From assembly GCA_011033025.1 (NCBI GenBank), contig WFMF01000443.1, forward strand, positions 1 through 64,000: DNA of 64,000 nt, written 5' to 3'. The notes beneath the pieces were generated by a model that had not been told where the DNA came from, made no database searches, and was given only the letters and a program-made list of their open reading frames with translations. Both the position numbers and the translations under genes were made by a program. The DNA is from Beroe forskalii. Taxonomy: Eukaryota > Ctenophora > Nuda > Beroida > Beroidae. This document shows, one piece after another, positions 36,701 to 45,742 of the stretch. The stretch's first letter is position 1. The number at the start of each line of letters is the position of its first letter.

Positions 36701-39700
36701 ACCCCTCAATTGGTATACTCCTCTATTGGTATACCCCTCAGTTGGTATACCCTCAATTGGTATACCCCTCAATTGGTATACCCCTCAATTGGTGGTATTA
36801 GTATACCCCTCGGTGGTATGCCCCTCAATTGGTATACCCCTCAATTGGTATACAATTAGTATACCCTCTATTGGTATACCCCTCTATTGGTATGCCCCTC
36901 TATTGGTATACCCTTCAACTCTATTGGTATACCCCTCTATTGGTATACCCCTCAATTGAGTATTGGTATGCCCTTCAACTCTCACCCCCTCTGTTGGTAT
37001 TGGTATACCCCTCTATTGGTATACCCCTCTATTGGTATACCCCTCTATTGGTATACCCCTCTATTGGTATACCCCTCTATTGGTATACCCCTCTATTGGT
37101 ATACCCCTCAATTGGTATACTCCTCTATTGGTATACCCCTCAATTGGTATACCCCTCAATTGGTATACCCCTCTATTGGTATACCCCTCTATTGGTATAC
37201 CCCTCTATTGGTATACCTCTCAATTGGTATACCCCTCTATTGGTATACCCCTCTATTGGTATACCCCTCTATTGGTATACCCCTCTATTGGTATACCCCT
37301 CAATTGGTATACCCCTCTATTGGTATACCCCTCAATTGGTATACCCCCTGTTGGTATGCCTCTATTGGTATACCTCATTGGTATACCCCTCAATTGGTAT
37401 ACCCCTCAATTGGTATACCCCTCTATGGGTATACCCCTCTATTGGTATACCCCTCAATTGGTATACCCCTCAATTGGTATACCCCTCTATTGGTATACCC
37501 CTCTATTGGTATACCCCTCTATTGGTATACCCTTCAACTCTTATACCCCTCTATTGGTATACCCCTCTATTGGTATACCCCTCAATTGGTATACCCCTCT
37601 ATTGGTATACCCCTCAGTACCCCTCAAGTATACCCTCTATTGGTATACCCCTCTATTGGTATACCCCTCTATTGGTATACCCCTCTATTGGTATACCCCC
37701 ACCCTCCCAGGGAGGTCGAGACAGCCGAGTATGAGCAGTAACGAGAACCTCTCCTTCCACCTGCCAGACTTCGTGGAGCAGCTGGAGGACTTCAGACAGC
37801 AGCTGCTCGACCTCAGGAAGGAGAAGAAGAAGCTGGAGGAGGAGATAATCAAGTACAAGTTACTGTGCAAGGAGAAGCACCAGGGCATCCAGGTATACTT
37901 CTTTCAAGAGTAGAGCGGCTTCAACCTTACTGTTCTGTGATCGTCAAACCTTTCAAATTTTGCTGTTATGTGGATCAACTCGCCTACTATTTGATATTTT
38001 CCCTCCCCATTGGCCTTTTTTTTTTACAACAAGAATCGCGCCTGCCAGCACAATTCTTGTTTGTTCATTATTCCCGTCTGCAGGCGCTTAATTTCCCTCC
38101 TCCACGGTGCTCGATGTAACCTTTGCATCATGCAGTCGTTCGTAGTTAGAGCATAAATATTGCTCCATTGCTGCGCGCGACCACCGAGAACATGCATTGG
38201 CACGTGCCATTTCTTCTAAAATTCTTGCGCGCGCATTCTTACGGATCAAGTTGTTGTACTCAGTTCGATGTAGATTTCGCACCATTTTGTTGCGGTGGTT
38301 TACGTTTCGCATCAGGTTGTGTCACCGTTTATTTATGCGCTTTATTTTCAATAAGCTTCAAATCGCTTATGTACCTACTTATCATATAGGCACGCCTTTC
38401 TCGTCAATTAGTTATTGGCTGAGTAATCATCAAGAAGTTGAAATTTCGTGATGGGGAATGAATTCATGAAAATTAAGCATATAATATATTATATTATATG
38501 CTTGGCAAAGACCCTCTTGAAAACGTACACCTGGCTTTCCTGAAATGGTCTGTTGGTGTCCACAAGAAGACTTCAAACAGCCCTCTTTGGGGAGACAGTG
38601 GAAGGTATCCACTCGGAATTGAGCTCTCAAAACAAGTCTTCTCTTACTTCAATCGCCTGCAACTAATGGACACTGAAGATTCTCCTGCACTAGCCAGACA
38701 TGCTTTCTGCGAGCAAAGAAACCTTGGACTGAGCTGGTACAAAAACATCGATACTGTCAAGGGACAGGTTGCCACATCCAGAAGAGCTGAAAATGTCTAC
38801 CCTAGTCAAATTAGGAGTAACCTTCGAGAATTCTTCATTGCTTCCTGGAAACGTGAGAAAGAAACAAACGCCAAGTTAACTTTCTACAACGCATTCAAAG
38901 GAAAATTCGAAATCGAATGCTACTTAAACATTTGGCTGTCCAGAAATGAAACCCGGCGCATAGCCCAGCTTCGTTCAAGCTCCCATCAACTCAGAGTAGA
39001 AACCGGAAGGTACGGCTCCCTAAGGCAGGACATTGCAAACAGAACATGCCCTCATTGCTGTTCCGAAGATGTTTTCCTCCTCAGCAAACTGCCCTTCTTT
39101 GAGCCAATCATAGAAGATGAAAACCACCTTCTCAATATTTGTTCACTCTATGATGAACCAAGGAACACATTATGGGATGTGACTCAGAACCTCATCAAGA
39201 ATCGGCACTACAAAGATATCTTCTCGCACCCCCTTCATGTAAAAGAACTGGCAAGATTCCTGCACCGGTGTCACAAACTGAGATTCCCGAAGGATGATTC
39301 GGTCGAAAACACCTTGAATTAAGACTCTTCTTAATGTAATCATGTATGTGTATTGTAGCATGAACTCATGGACTATTAGGCTTTCCTCCAGTGTAATTTT
39401 TTTTTGAGAACTTTGTGAATGATTTGTGTTTGCTTTATATGTCTAATTTATTACTTTATTACTTTAAATTTTGATTCACTTTATTAGTTAATTGGGTAAT
39501 TGTGCTTTTTGTATTTCCGAGTATCTGAGTGTGACGTTGCCTTGTTAATTTAAAGTCTGGATGTGTTGATTTTTGCTTAAAATTTTGCATCATTTTAATT
39601 CTTTTTAAATTTGATCTACATTTACTCATTTACTCATTCACGTTTTTTTTTTTTTTTAATATTTGATCATTTTAACATTTCTTTTATATAGGGATCAGAC

Positions 39701-42700
39701 ATTACGATTGTAATTTGATCATTATTTGTTTAATCCTGTTTAATCCTGTTTAATCCTGTATTATAATAATTTCGTAAGAGCACGTGAATAATGTTTGTTT
39801 GTGCTTCCGCACCGAATTAAATTTGAGCTTGCCAAGAAAATATCAAGAGAAACGAAGGCTAAGCTGGGCTAAGTCGCACCGTTGCTATGGATACACGTAT
39901 TCTGCACGTGCAGATTATGATCAGTTATATGCGAGTGCTTTCTGATACGTTATTGACTGCTGCATTGTAGCGTTTTAGCGTTTGAAAGAACGACGTGTTT
40001 ACTGTTTTTTATTTGAAATTCAAGATCTGGAAATAGAGAACGGGTTTGGCTGGCATCGTGGAAGCTATTTCCGATAGCATCTCTTCATAAATCTGTGACA
40101 GACGTCGGTCGATTTAAGTCAATGCTGAGTTGATGGTAACGGAAAATTTGAAATTAGATTGAACAAAATCAAACTTAAATTGAATCGAATTTGGGCATAG
40201 CACATTGCGATTTTAGAATACTCCTCTTGGCGTGAATCAATGCTTTGATTCAACGTTCACTATGAGTACGATACCTACTCGGTTTTAATTTTCAGATTTA
40301 AATTCATCATACAAGAGCAAATAATAATGATCACAACTTGCACGGTCCAGCATTACTAAAAGTAACTAACGAATAATGGTAAATTCTGCTCCTTCATAAA
40401 CTTTTTGAGAGCTTATTATTTGGTCTTGCCGCATTCATTTCTGTTTAATGCTGTTTTAATTTCGATGCTCCGTATCTTTTGACTTGATTGGAGTTCTTTG
40501 ATGCGGTAAAAAGTATTCAATAAACTTGAGTTGCAGTGTTTCAAATTTGCAAACGAGGTGCTGCGTAGCAGCGCCGAGTGAGCTGTGTATTTGCAGGCCC
40601 AACGGGCCTGCTAGTATGTTAATAAGTTAATAATTCATGATACTAACCTGAGTTATATGCGATTTTGAAAATCGGAATTTGCCTGTAATTACAATCGTGA
40701 TTTGCCGAAAATGATCTTAAAAATCTATCTCCTCCTACATTTTTTGAAGAATCGTCCTGAAACTTTCCAGATATGTTCTAAGGATTAAAATGAAGAGATT
40801 TGTCCAACGGATTTTCGATTTAGGCCTCAGAACCGAAAATATTCGATTTTGAATTTTCCCGGCCGGCAAAAATCCCAAAATCGAATATTTTCGGTTCTGA
40901 GGCCTAAATCGAAAATCCGTTGGACAAATCTCTTCATTAATTTAATCCTTAGAACATAATATCTGGAAAGTTTCAGGACGATTCTTCAAAAAATGTAGGA
41001 GGAGATAGATTTTTAAGATCATTTTCAGCAAATCGCGATTGAAGTTTGCGCGCGTACTGTAATTACAGGCAAATTCCGATTTTCAAAATCGCATAACTCA
41101 GGCTAGGAACAAGATTTTTTCATTCCGTAAAATTTTTCTGGTAGCTATGATGCTCTTCTATCATTTCTAGCCAAAAACTCCATTTTGGCCATCGACACCC
41201 CGAAGACCCCCCCCCCTGCCCCCTTAAAAGTGTGGCACTAAATAAAGTACAGAACCGAAGCCTTTTTCGCGAAACCATTGCCCAAATCACTCCTAAGATT
41301 TTTAGATACGAAATTTTCACCAGTCCTTAAATTTAGAATGTATCGTAATTTAGGAGAGTTTGAGCACTTGGCAGGGATGGGCCTAGTCAGCCAATAATAT
41401 TTACATTTTCAACAACTGACAGCATCAAAATTAAGAATTTTGTGATTTTTGAGGGGGGGACGGACGGACAGACGGAGGGACATTTTTGCGACTGATATTA
41501 TAAAGGAGTAATCCCGGGCACTTTCCAGAAATTACAGTAGTTGTATTGCAAATCTGGACCTGCTATGCACATTTCCTATTTCTCGTCCTCCAAACCACGA
41601 TCTCTGCCAACCCTCTCATTTGCCTTTTTGTTTCACAAATAGGCCAATGGGGAGGGAAAAAGGCAAATAGGAGGGTTGGCAGAGATCGTGGTTTTGGAAA
41701 GGTGAGAAATTGAGAAATATGATATGTATATAGTCACAATACAACTACTGAAATTTCTGAAAAGTGCCCGGATTGCTCCTTTATAATATCAGTGATGTCC
41801 GTCCGTCCGTTCGTCCGGCGTCCGTGCCTTTTTACCGGCGTCCGTGCAGTATGACATCATGTGTGCCCACAACAAGAGTATGGATGAAAAGGAGGCTAGA
41901 GCTCTAGAAAAAATCAAAACAAATTCCAAGTTTTTCTACAGCTACGCTAAGTCCTTCTCAAAGATACGTTCAATTATCAATATGCTGTTCAATGAAAAGC
42001 AAGAAATTACTACAGACCCCCAAAAGATGGCTGATTTATTGCAAGAGCAGTTCAGCTCAGTTTTCATGTGTCCAAATGATACCAGTATCAAGTTCTCTGC
42101 TACACCACGACATGGCTACAGAGCAATGGTGCCCAGCATTTCTAGAACGTGCAGTCAACACAACCAGACGCTTTTTGACAGTTCATTTGCTGTTGCGGGA
42201 CCACAATCCCAGCTAGTCTGCACACAATCGAGGATATCCTGCGCTTCAAGTCGTTGCTCACAGCGTTCGTTATTTCCTTCCCTGATGAACCCCCAGTTCC
42301 CGGATACAGTACAAGAAACGGGAACTCACTTCTAAAATGGAATGGCTACAAGACAGCTCCTTAAAGGAGCTGTCTTGTAGCCATTCCATTTTAGATTGTG
42401 TGCAGACCACCCCGACAGCAAAGGAGCCTCCTTTGCTGTCGGAGTGGTGCGCAGCTGCGAAGGCCTGATAGAGGAATCTACGAAACTCAACAAAGTAAGT
42501 ACAAAAATTCATTATTTGAGCATCGTTTTTCGAGCATGGTTTACAAGGCAAGTGCAATCAGTCGCCCGAAGGGCGGCTATCAGGATATTAGTCTTTTACT
42601 CATGCCTCCCGAAGGGCGGCTATCAGAACATTATTAATTAACTCATGAAATTTGAAAATCAGATGAAAAGTGATATCAACTTAGTGAACGACGTAAATAA

Positions 42701-44996
42701 AATCGCTATCATTGAACCATCGCTATCATTGATCTAACATATTATGTGCTTAAATTTCATAAATTCCCCATCACGATAATATTTCAATTCCTTGATGATC
42801 ACTCAGCCAATAACTAATTAACAAGAAAAGTTGCTAGATGGCACTTATGTGGTAAAGTGCATAGGTGATTTGAGGGTTAATGAAGCTGCTTCGTATAAAC
42901 ATTCAGGAAAATACAGCGCGTAAATGAACAGTGACACAATCTGATGCGAAACGTAAACCAATTCAGCAAAATGGCGCGAAATCTACAACGAACTGAGTAC
43001 AAAAACTTGGTAGGTACGAACGCGCGCACAAGAATTTTAGAAGAAATGGCATTTGCCAATGCATGTTCTTGGTGGTCACGTGCAGCAGTGGAGCAAAATT
43101 TATACTCTTACTGCGAACGACTGCGTGTTGTATCATGATGCAAGGGTTACATCAAGCACCGTGGGGGAGGGAAATTAAGCGCCTGCATACGGCAACAATG
43201 GACAAACAAGAATTGTGCCGGCAGGCGCAATTCTTGTTAGTTTTTCAAAGCCTGATCATCAGGACTCAGCTGGATCAGCTGGATCAGGCTAACACGTCCC
43301 ATATCTCAATCAGCTCGGTTAACCCCTGGTGAATCCTCAGGATTTACACAACAAGCTGGAAGCCGAGAAAGCTAACACGTACGACTTGAGGGAACAGCTC
43401 ACACGTGACCTCACCCTCCAGCTCAACAGCCTTCACGCCGGCGAGAAGAAGAAACTTAACTTCGACATATCAATCCTCAAGGTTACATGGAGACTGTAAC
43501 TAAGTTTTCAAAGTGGTCAATATGGGCGATTTCGTGAAGTGTGAATTTAAAACTTTAAAAGAAAGTTAATCCTTGTCAAACTATTTGTATTTCGTACAAT
43601 ACATAGTATCCAGACGCTAATACCCACTTAATTTGTTCAGAACGACAAACGGAAGATGGATTCCCAAATCCGGTTGCTCGAAACAACGAACAAGGGGCTC
43701 TTTGAGGAAATACGACAAATTCGCTCGTCCTACGATGCGAAGATGGAAAAACTGATGAAAGACTTCCATATTGAGATATACAAGGTAACCCCTTGCGTTG
43801 GGCAGTTTATCTTCCTTTAAATTCCACAATTCCTTGTAACGTCTTATTGTCCAGGTATTTTGCACCAAAAATGTGAATTCTTTGTCGCAAAAAGGTCACC
43901 GAAATGTAGGGTCACGTTGCTCAATAATTGCCCAAAAATATCCTGAAAATCTGAAAGTTTCATCCAGTTTGCTCAAAAGCTCAAAAAAGCTCCGAGATAT
44001 ATCAGGGCGCTGGCAAGCGCTGGCAGCCACGTTGTTGGGTCTCCGGACGAGGGCATCTCCGAACGATCAGCACCCCCGCCCGGAGGGCGGGGGTGCTGCC
44101 CTCGGCCGAGGGCAGCAGTCCCGGCACGAAGGGCCGGGACTGCCTGCCAGACACAGTAAAAGAGCCAGAAGAACCAGCACGAAGTGCTGAAAGTCGTAGC
44201 GGGACCAATTTTCAAGTCTTGAAAAATGAGTTTTACAGCGCCCACTAAATGAAAATACAGTGATTTGCGAAAATCGCGATTTTCGAGTCGCGTTTTAGAC
44301 ATGTTAACGAGCTCTGTTGGTCGTGAAAATGGAATAGCAGCATTAATTTACTGTGTGAATCCGTTTATGACATTGTCAGGATCGAGTTGTACCTAAACAT
44401 AGAAATGTGATAGACGCACTGGCCCCTCGCCTTCAAAGACGCACTTTAATCACCTTGAAAACGGTAATCGTGAAATCGACTAGCTTTGCTACCACAATGC
44501 ACCGCCACGACCGGGCTGCGATTAAAATTCATATCATCACTTTTAATCGTATAATTTTAGGTACTTCTGTGGCTGCGAACCCCAAACAATCTTCAATTAT
44601 TGCTTTTGACTATCCATATATATATATATATTATATACACTATTCACTTTAATACTTTTATTATAGACCTGGCTCATCACCATCATGTCAATGTGATATT
44701 GTTTACTTTTTCAGGAGAGTGGTGAAAAAAGGCGCCTAGAGAAGAAGCTGGGTGATACCATCGACAAGTTAACTAAAGAGGAGTACCTTGCAAGACAGGC
44801 TGAACTAGAAAAGGTCCGCAGGACATTGACTCTTCCTCATTAGACTTATTTCGATATCTTTAATATGGTAAGCTGGTAACCAAACAAAATCCTTAATCAT
44901 CATTAAGACCTGTAACACCCCCAGGAAAGGGCTGAAGAGGAGGCTAAGGGGATGAAGTGCAGACGATCCACCACCTTCGGAGCCGAAACAAGCACG
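18693..44996 (+). CDS. Unrecognised gene: octapeptide-repeat and coiled-coil protein, at least seven exons
   Basis: I do not recognise the family. Coding exons that fit together in phase are 18693-18741, 19524-20693 and/or 27433-28914, 34824-34932, 37715-37892, 43341-43481, 43641-43784, 44715-44813 and 44925-44996. All have AG acceptors and GT donors. The N-terminal part is hydrophilic and low-complexity with an array of octapeptides such as RPSSTGGI; the next exon is Ser-rich ([18 protein letters not shown]); the last five exons encode a strongly charged alpha-helical region (for example [19 protein letters not shown]) typical of a coiled coil. A cytoskeletal or scaffold role is only a guess. 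No stop codon was found after 44996, so the 3' end is unknown. Confidence 0.75.
19524..20693 (+). CDS. Octapeptide-repeat exon, copy 1
   Basis: Bounded by the acceptor GTTCTTTCCAG and the donor GTGAGT. It is 1170 nt (390 codons) with a one-base overhang at each end, so it can be included or skipped without changing frame. From MGEKGLG the product is polar and probably disordered ([20 protein letters not shown]), with the block [19 protein letters not shown], then 20 tandem octapeptides at 20075-20554 running from KPPSNSKI to RHSSSDGR. Differences from copy 2 in the first half are mostly silent in this frame, which supports coding. Near the end a second frame also reads as a Ser/Pro-rich peptide ([20 protein letters not shown]). 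The long antisense frame here is a shadow. Confidence 0.75.
20075..20554 (+). repeat. 24-bp coding minisatellite, copy 1 (20 units)
   Basis: Twenty in-frame units of 24 bp. Early units read KPPSNSKI or KPPSDGKS; later ones read RPSSTGGI or RHSSTGGI, differing mainly at a Pro/His codon (CCT or CAT). All three frames are open over much of the array because the unit length is a multiple of three and no unit holds a stop. Confidence 0.9.
21947..24920. other. Block unique to duplication unit 1, partly homopolymer-rich
   Basis: 21930-22900 is dominated by runs of A, T, G and C that look like uncorrected long-read sequence or extremely low-complexity DNA; the short reading frames there are not believable. 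From 24325 to 24875 two imperfect direct copies of a segment of about 215 bp occur about 340 bp apart, both containing GACATGGTC-like and CAGATGTCGTGACC motifs. No gene was found. Confidence 0.6.
24942..25381 (-). mobile_element. Non-autonomous Helitron (family A), copy 1
   Basis: 440 bp. On the minus strand it starts TCTATATTAATAATTTC and ends with the hairpin CCGCGAATCTTCGCGG, seven bases, then CTAG, inserted between A and T with no target-site duplication: all the marks of a Helitron. It has no coding capacity. Confidence 0.8.
26022..26349 (+). CDS. Basic Ser/Thr/Pro-rich terminal exon, copy 1
   Basis: After the good acceptor CCCACTCTCAG the sequence is open in one frame to a TAG at 26347. 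It encodes [19 protein letters not shown], then [13 protein letters not shown] and a basic Ser/Thr/Pro-rich tail ([18 protein letters not shown]). Copy 2 at 31356-31668 is also open. The internal length differences between the copies are 6, 6, 6 and 27 nt, all multiples of three, and the first substitutions are nearly all silent in this frame. The exon needs two overhang bases from upstream, which do not fit the octapeptide exon directly, so an intermediate exon or a separate gene is implied. No known domain was recognised. Confidence 0.5.
26373..27396. other. Spacer between duplication units
   Basis: No gene seen. The second half (about 26800-27390) again has many short homopolymers and a compositional style like 22.0-22.9 kb. 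The boundary with unit 2 is abrupt. Confidence 0.55.
27433..28914 (+). CDS. Octapeptide-repeat exon, copy 2
   Basis: Second copy of the exon at 19524-20693, with the same splice signals and the same phase (1482 nt, 494 codons). It has 33 octapeptides (27984-28775) against 20 in copy 1; the length difference of 312 nt is exactly 13 units of 24 nt. Changes outside the array include silent ones (GGA-AAC to GGA-AAT, GCG to GCA, CAA to CAG) and a few replacements near [13 protein letters not shown]. It is the copy nearest the downstream exons and phase-compatible with 34824. It lacks the region upstream of 19488, so it probably has no promoter of its own. Confidence 0.75.
27984..28775 (+). repeat. 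24-bp coding minisatellite, copy 2 (33 units)
   Basis: Thirty-three in-frame units of 24 bp, the expanded counterpart of the array at 20075-20554. Unit variants include a Lys-for-Arg start (KHSSTGGI), an SSSDGI form and one GEI form. Confidence 0.9.
30240..30676 (-). mobile_element. Non-autonomous Helitron (family A), copy 2
   Basis: The same insertion as 24942-25381, carried along in the second unit of the direct segmental duplication; its 5' end has lost a few bases (ATAGTATGTC in place of ATAGATAAGTATGTC). Confidence 0.8.
31356..31668 (+). CDS. Basic Ser/Thr/Pro-rich terminal exon, copy 2
   Basis: Counterpart of 26022-26349 in the second direct-repeat unit, with the acceptor CCCCCTCTCAG. 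It encodes [35 protein letters not shown] and [16 protein letters not shown], and ends GSKCSL. It is one repeat shorter in the TPSKLPP part and has two extra dipeptides. The frame stays intact despite several indels. Confidence 0.5.
31987..34823. repeat. Pyrimidine-only minisatellite, about 2.8 kb
   Basis: Array built from a 21-bp unit (CTCCTCACTCC followed by TCCTTCCCTT) and shortened or ATC-containing derivatives. The plus strand has only a handful of G residues over 2.8 kb. It grades into CATCATCATC-type units in 33.9-34.3 kb and back into regular 21-bp units afterwards. The 1023-codon open frame is a by-product of the 21-bp period. The last units form the polypyrimidine tract of the acceptor at 34823. 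Confidence 0.95.
34824..34932 (+). CDS. Ser-rich exon of the coiled-coil gene, enclosed by minisatellites
   Basis: The acceptor CCCCTTCTCAG is the end of the pyrimidine array; the donor is GGGAG before GTTGGT. It has two bases to complete a codon, 35 codons, and two overhang bases. The product reads [20 protein letters not shown] and continues [15 protein letters not shown]. Phase fits the octapeptide exons upstream (A plus GA gives Arg) and the exon at 37715 downstream (AG plus G gives Arg). Repeat arrays of about 2.8 kb touch it on both sides. Confidence 0.7.
34960..37699. repeat. 16-bp minisatellite filling an intron, about 170 units
   Basis: Tandem units of ACCCCTCTATTGGTAT with a common variant carrying CAATTG in place of CTATTG. 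A minor higher-order form adds GTTCTCAATACTGATGCC near the start. Long open frames in all three phases with a 16-residue period are artefacts. The array starts about 30 bp after one donor and stops about 15 bp before the next acceptor. Confidence 0.96.
37715..37892 (+). CDS. Coiled-coil exon
   Basis: Starts at the AG of CCCAGGGAG and reads [19 protein letters not shown] and then [40 protein letters not shown], ending CCAG before GTATAC in phase 0. The heptad-like pattern with many Lys and Glu suggests a coiled coil. A stronger-looking acceptor 4 bases upstream would break the frame; the one chosen keeps the phase set by the previous exon. Confidence 0.78.
38028..38487. repeat. Left TIR of the 5.2-kb composite
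   Basis: Inverted partner of 42735-43238, ending internally at AAGCATATAATATATT. On the minus strand it encodes [20 protein letters not shown] and [20 protein letters not shown]. Confidence 0.75.
38498..39770 (+). mobile_element. LINE (non-LTR retrotransposon) 3' end: C-terminal ORF2 fragment and tail
   Basis: A 274-codon open frame (38498-39322) resembles the region after the reverse transcriptase in CR1/Jockey-like LINEs: [28 protein letters not shown], and a late Cys/His motif (TCPHCC, then ENHLLNIC). No reverse-transcriptase core lies upstream, so the copy is 5'-truncated at the border of the left TIR. The 3' end is an AT-rich untranslated region with three copies of TTTAATCCTG, a short tandem repeat typical of such LINE tails. 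Confidence 0.8.
39771..40642. other. Interior of the composite element, family C end
   Basis: No gene. 40560-40614 contains the hairpins GGTGCTGCGTAGCAGCGCC and GCAGGCCCAACGGGCCTGC followed by TAGT, a family C Helitron-like 3' end in plus orientation. Confidence 0.5.
40643..41106. repeat. Foldback palindrome, about 215-bp arms
   Basis: Near-perfect inverted arms meeting at about 40862 around CCCGGCCGG. The arms differ by a short insertion in the right one (GCGCGCGTACTG region). Likely a foldback or MITE-type element in the interior of the 5.2-kb composite. Confidence 0.85.
41455..41830. repeat. Foldback palindrome with GGACGGACGGAC ends
   Basis: Inverted arms of about 180 bp meet near 41640; the ends are GGACGGACGGACAGACGG and its complement. 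One arm contains the sequence found at the outer edge of the large inverted duplication (TTGCAAATCTGGACCTGC; GGCCAATGGGGAGGGA). Confidence 0.8.
41844..42150 (+). mobile_element. LINE ORF2 internal fragment
   Basis: The frame reads [20 protein letters not shown] and [20 protein letters not shown], a segment found between the endonuclease and reverse transcriptase of CR1/Jockey-like LINEs. Neither catalytic domain is present. It may come from the same LINE family as the fragment at 38498. Confidence 0.65.
42331..42395. repeat. Perfect hairpin, about 30-bp arms
   Basis: TCTAAAATGGAATGGCTACA continues to CTCC, and its reverse complement follows immediately through AAGGAGCTGTCTTGTAGCC. It is directly followed by a second hairpin. 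Confidence 0.9.
42408..42450. repeat. Second hairpin, about 20-bp arms
   Basis: CACCCCGACAGCAAAGGAG is followed by its near-perfect reverse complement CTCCTTTGCTGTCGGAGTGG. Confidence 0.85.
42735..43238. repeat. Right TIR of the 5.2-kb composite
   Basis: Inverted partner of 38028-38487. Its plus-strand frame reads [20 protein letters not shown] and [20 protein letters not shown]; a 10-bp insertion relative to the other arm shifts the end of the frame. Confidence 0.75.
43341..43481 (+). CDS. Coiled-coil exon
   Basis: Forty-seven codons in phase 0, after the acceptor AATCCTCAG and before the donor AAG-GTTACA. It begins [20 protein letters not shown] and ends LNFDISILK. It lies about 100 bases downstream of the right end of a long-TIR composite element, so the intron before it contains that whole element. 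Confidence 0.8.
43641..43784 (+). CDS. Coiled-coil exon
   Basis: Forty-eight codons in phase 0, after the acceptor TTTGTTCAG and before AAG-GTAACC. It begins [20 protein letters not shown] and ends [14 protein letters not shown]. Charged and helical, continuing the heptad pattern of its neighbours. Confidence 0.8.
44069..44188. repeat. Array of four GC-rich hairpins
   Basis: Consecutive hairpins at 44069-44097 (AGCACCCCCGCCC stem), 44098-44113 (GCCCTCGGCCGAGGGC), 44115-44143 (GCAGTCCCGG stem) and 44176-44188 (AGCACGAAGTGCT). They lie in an intron of the coiled-coil gene and contrast strongly in GC content with the surroundings. Confidence 0.8.
44715..44813 (+). CDS. Coiled-coil exon
   Basis: Thirty-three codons in phase 0, after ACTTTTTCAG and ending GAAAAG before GTCCGC. 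It reads [20 protein letters not shown] and ends ARQAELEK. The donor is weaker than the others; reading through it meets a stop after ten codons. Confidence 0.72.
44925..44996 (+). CDS. Last exon seen of the coiled-coil gene
   Basis: Twenty-four codons in phase 0, after ACCCCCAG and before the donor GTAAATC. It reads [20 protein letters not shown] and ends ETST. Further exons should lie downstream, but nothing convincing is visible in 45.0-47.7 kb, which is mostly repeats. Confidence 0.65.
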
Positions 44997-45742
44997 GTAA
45001 ATCTTATGTACAATTTGGAAATGGCACGTGAATCATGTCTGTGCGGGCCCACAGTTTAAATTTGAGCTTACCAAGACAATATCAAAATTAATGAGAGGTT
45101 CATAAATTGGATTTAGAACAATTCACGTAAACGTAGGGAAAATAAAATTGTTGAACTAACGAAATGAACAAAACGCGGAGCGCGCGCATTTTAATCTTGC
45201 TTGCAGTTATTTCAGGTCGAGTCACCCTATATCATCACATTGTGTTGGAAAACACGTAAATCCGCAGGGAGAAAGAACTTCTCATAACCCTCCTGGACAG
45301 TTTCTGAAGATGGGAAGGGTTCACGTGCATGAGCCCGGGTGTGTAACCTAAGCTGTGAAGCTACTGATGATCAAGAAGTACTCCTGGAAGCCAGGCCACA
45401 CCCACTCGCTGCTTCCTATGCATCCCACTTCATTGAGATTTGAACCAACAGGGCATGCAGGACACCTTATCTTCTGTGCCTCATCTTGTTGGTACTGGCA
45501 TATAATCAATATTACGTTTTTTGCCCGTCTATCAAAAAAGGATATACCTTATTACAGGAAATTAAGTTTACATATAACTAAGCCCTAAGGTCTCAAAAAG
45601 GGCTTAATTTCATGCACCTTAATGACATGTATTCTTAATTTCATGAGGACTAATTTTTCAAGCAAATTTGAACATAATAAGTTCGAAAACATTGATTTTT
45701 TTCAATTATTTATTATTCAGTATTGATTAAGCTTTGAATTGA
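44997..45742. other. Intergenic or intronic interval
   Basis: 45022-45090 repeats a segment also found at 39784-39850 (GCACGTGAAT and AAATTTGAGCTTACCAAG). A possible acceptor TTGCTTGCAG at about 45206 is followed by a short open frame, too weak to call the terminal exon. Confidence 0.4.

Larger units (their letters stand above)
38028..43238. mobile_element. Long terminal-inverted-repeat composite element, 5.2 kb
   Basis: Outer repeats 38028-38487 and 42735-43238 are inverted copies beginning AACAAGAATTGCGCCTGCC on the inward strand. Each arm carries a short related reading frame (38312-38088 minus; 42944-43138 plus). The interior holds a LINE 3' fragment, a Helitron-like end, two foldback palindromes, a second LINE fragment and two perfect hairpins. 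A third, short piece of the same terminus lies at about 55640-55690. No transposase was recognised and no clear target-site duplication was found. Confidence 0.65.

Noticed and set aside
34969..37913. Several open frames of 300-530 codons with a [16 protein letters not shown] period
   Set aside because: The 16-bp minisatellite read in three frames; the region is spliced out.
38028..43238. A complete LINE or a complete DNA transposon in the composite
   Set aside because: Only LINE fragments without endonuclease or reverse-transcriptase core are present, and no transposase motif was seen.
43873..44302. Overlapping frames on both strands across the GC-rich hairpins
   Set aside because: Open only because of the palindromes; located in an intron of the coiled-coil gene.
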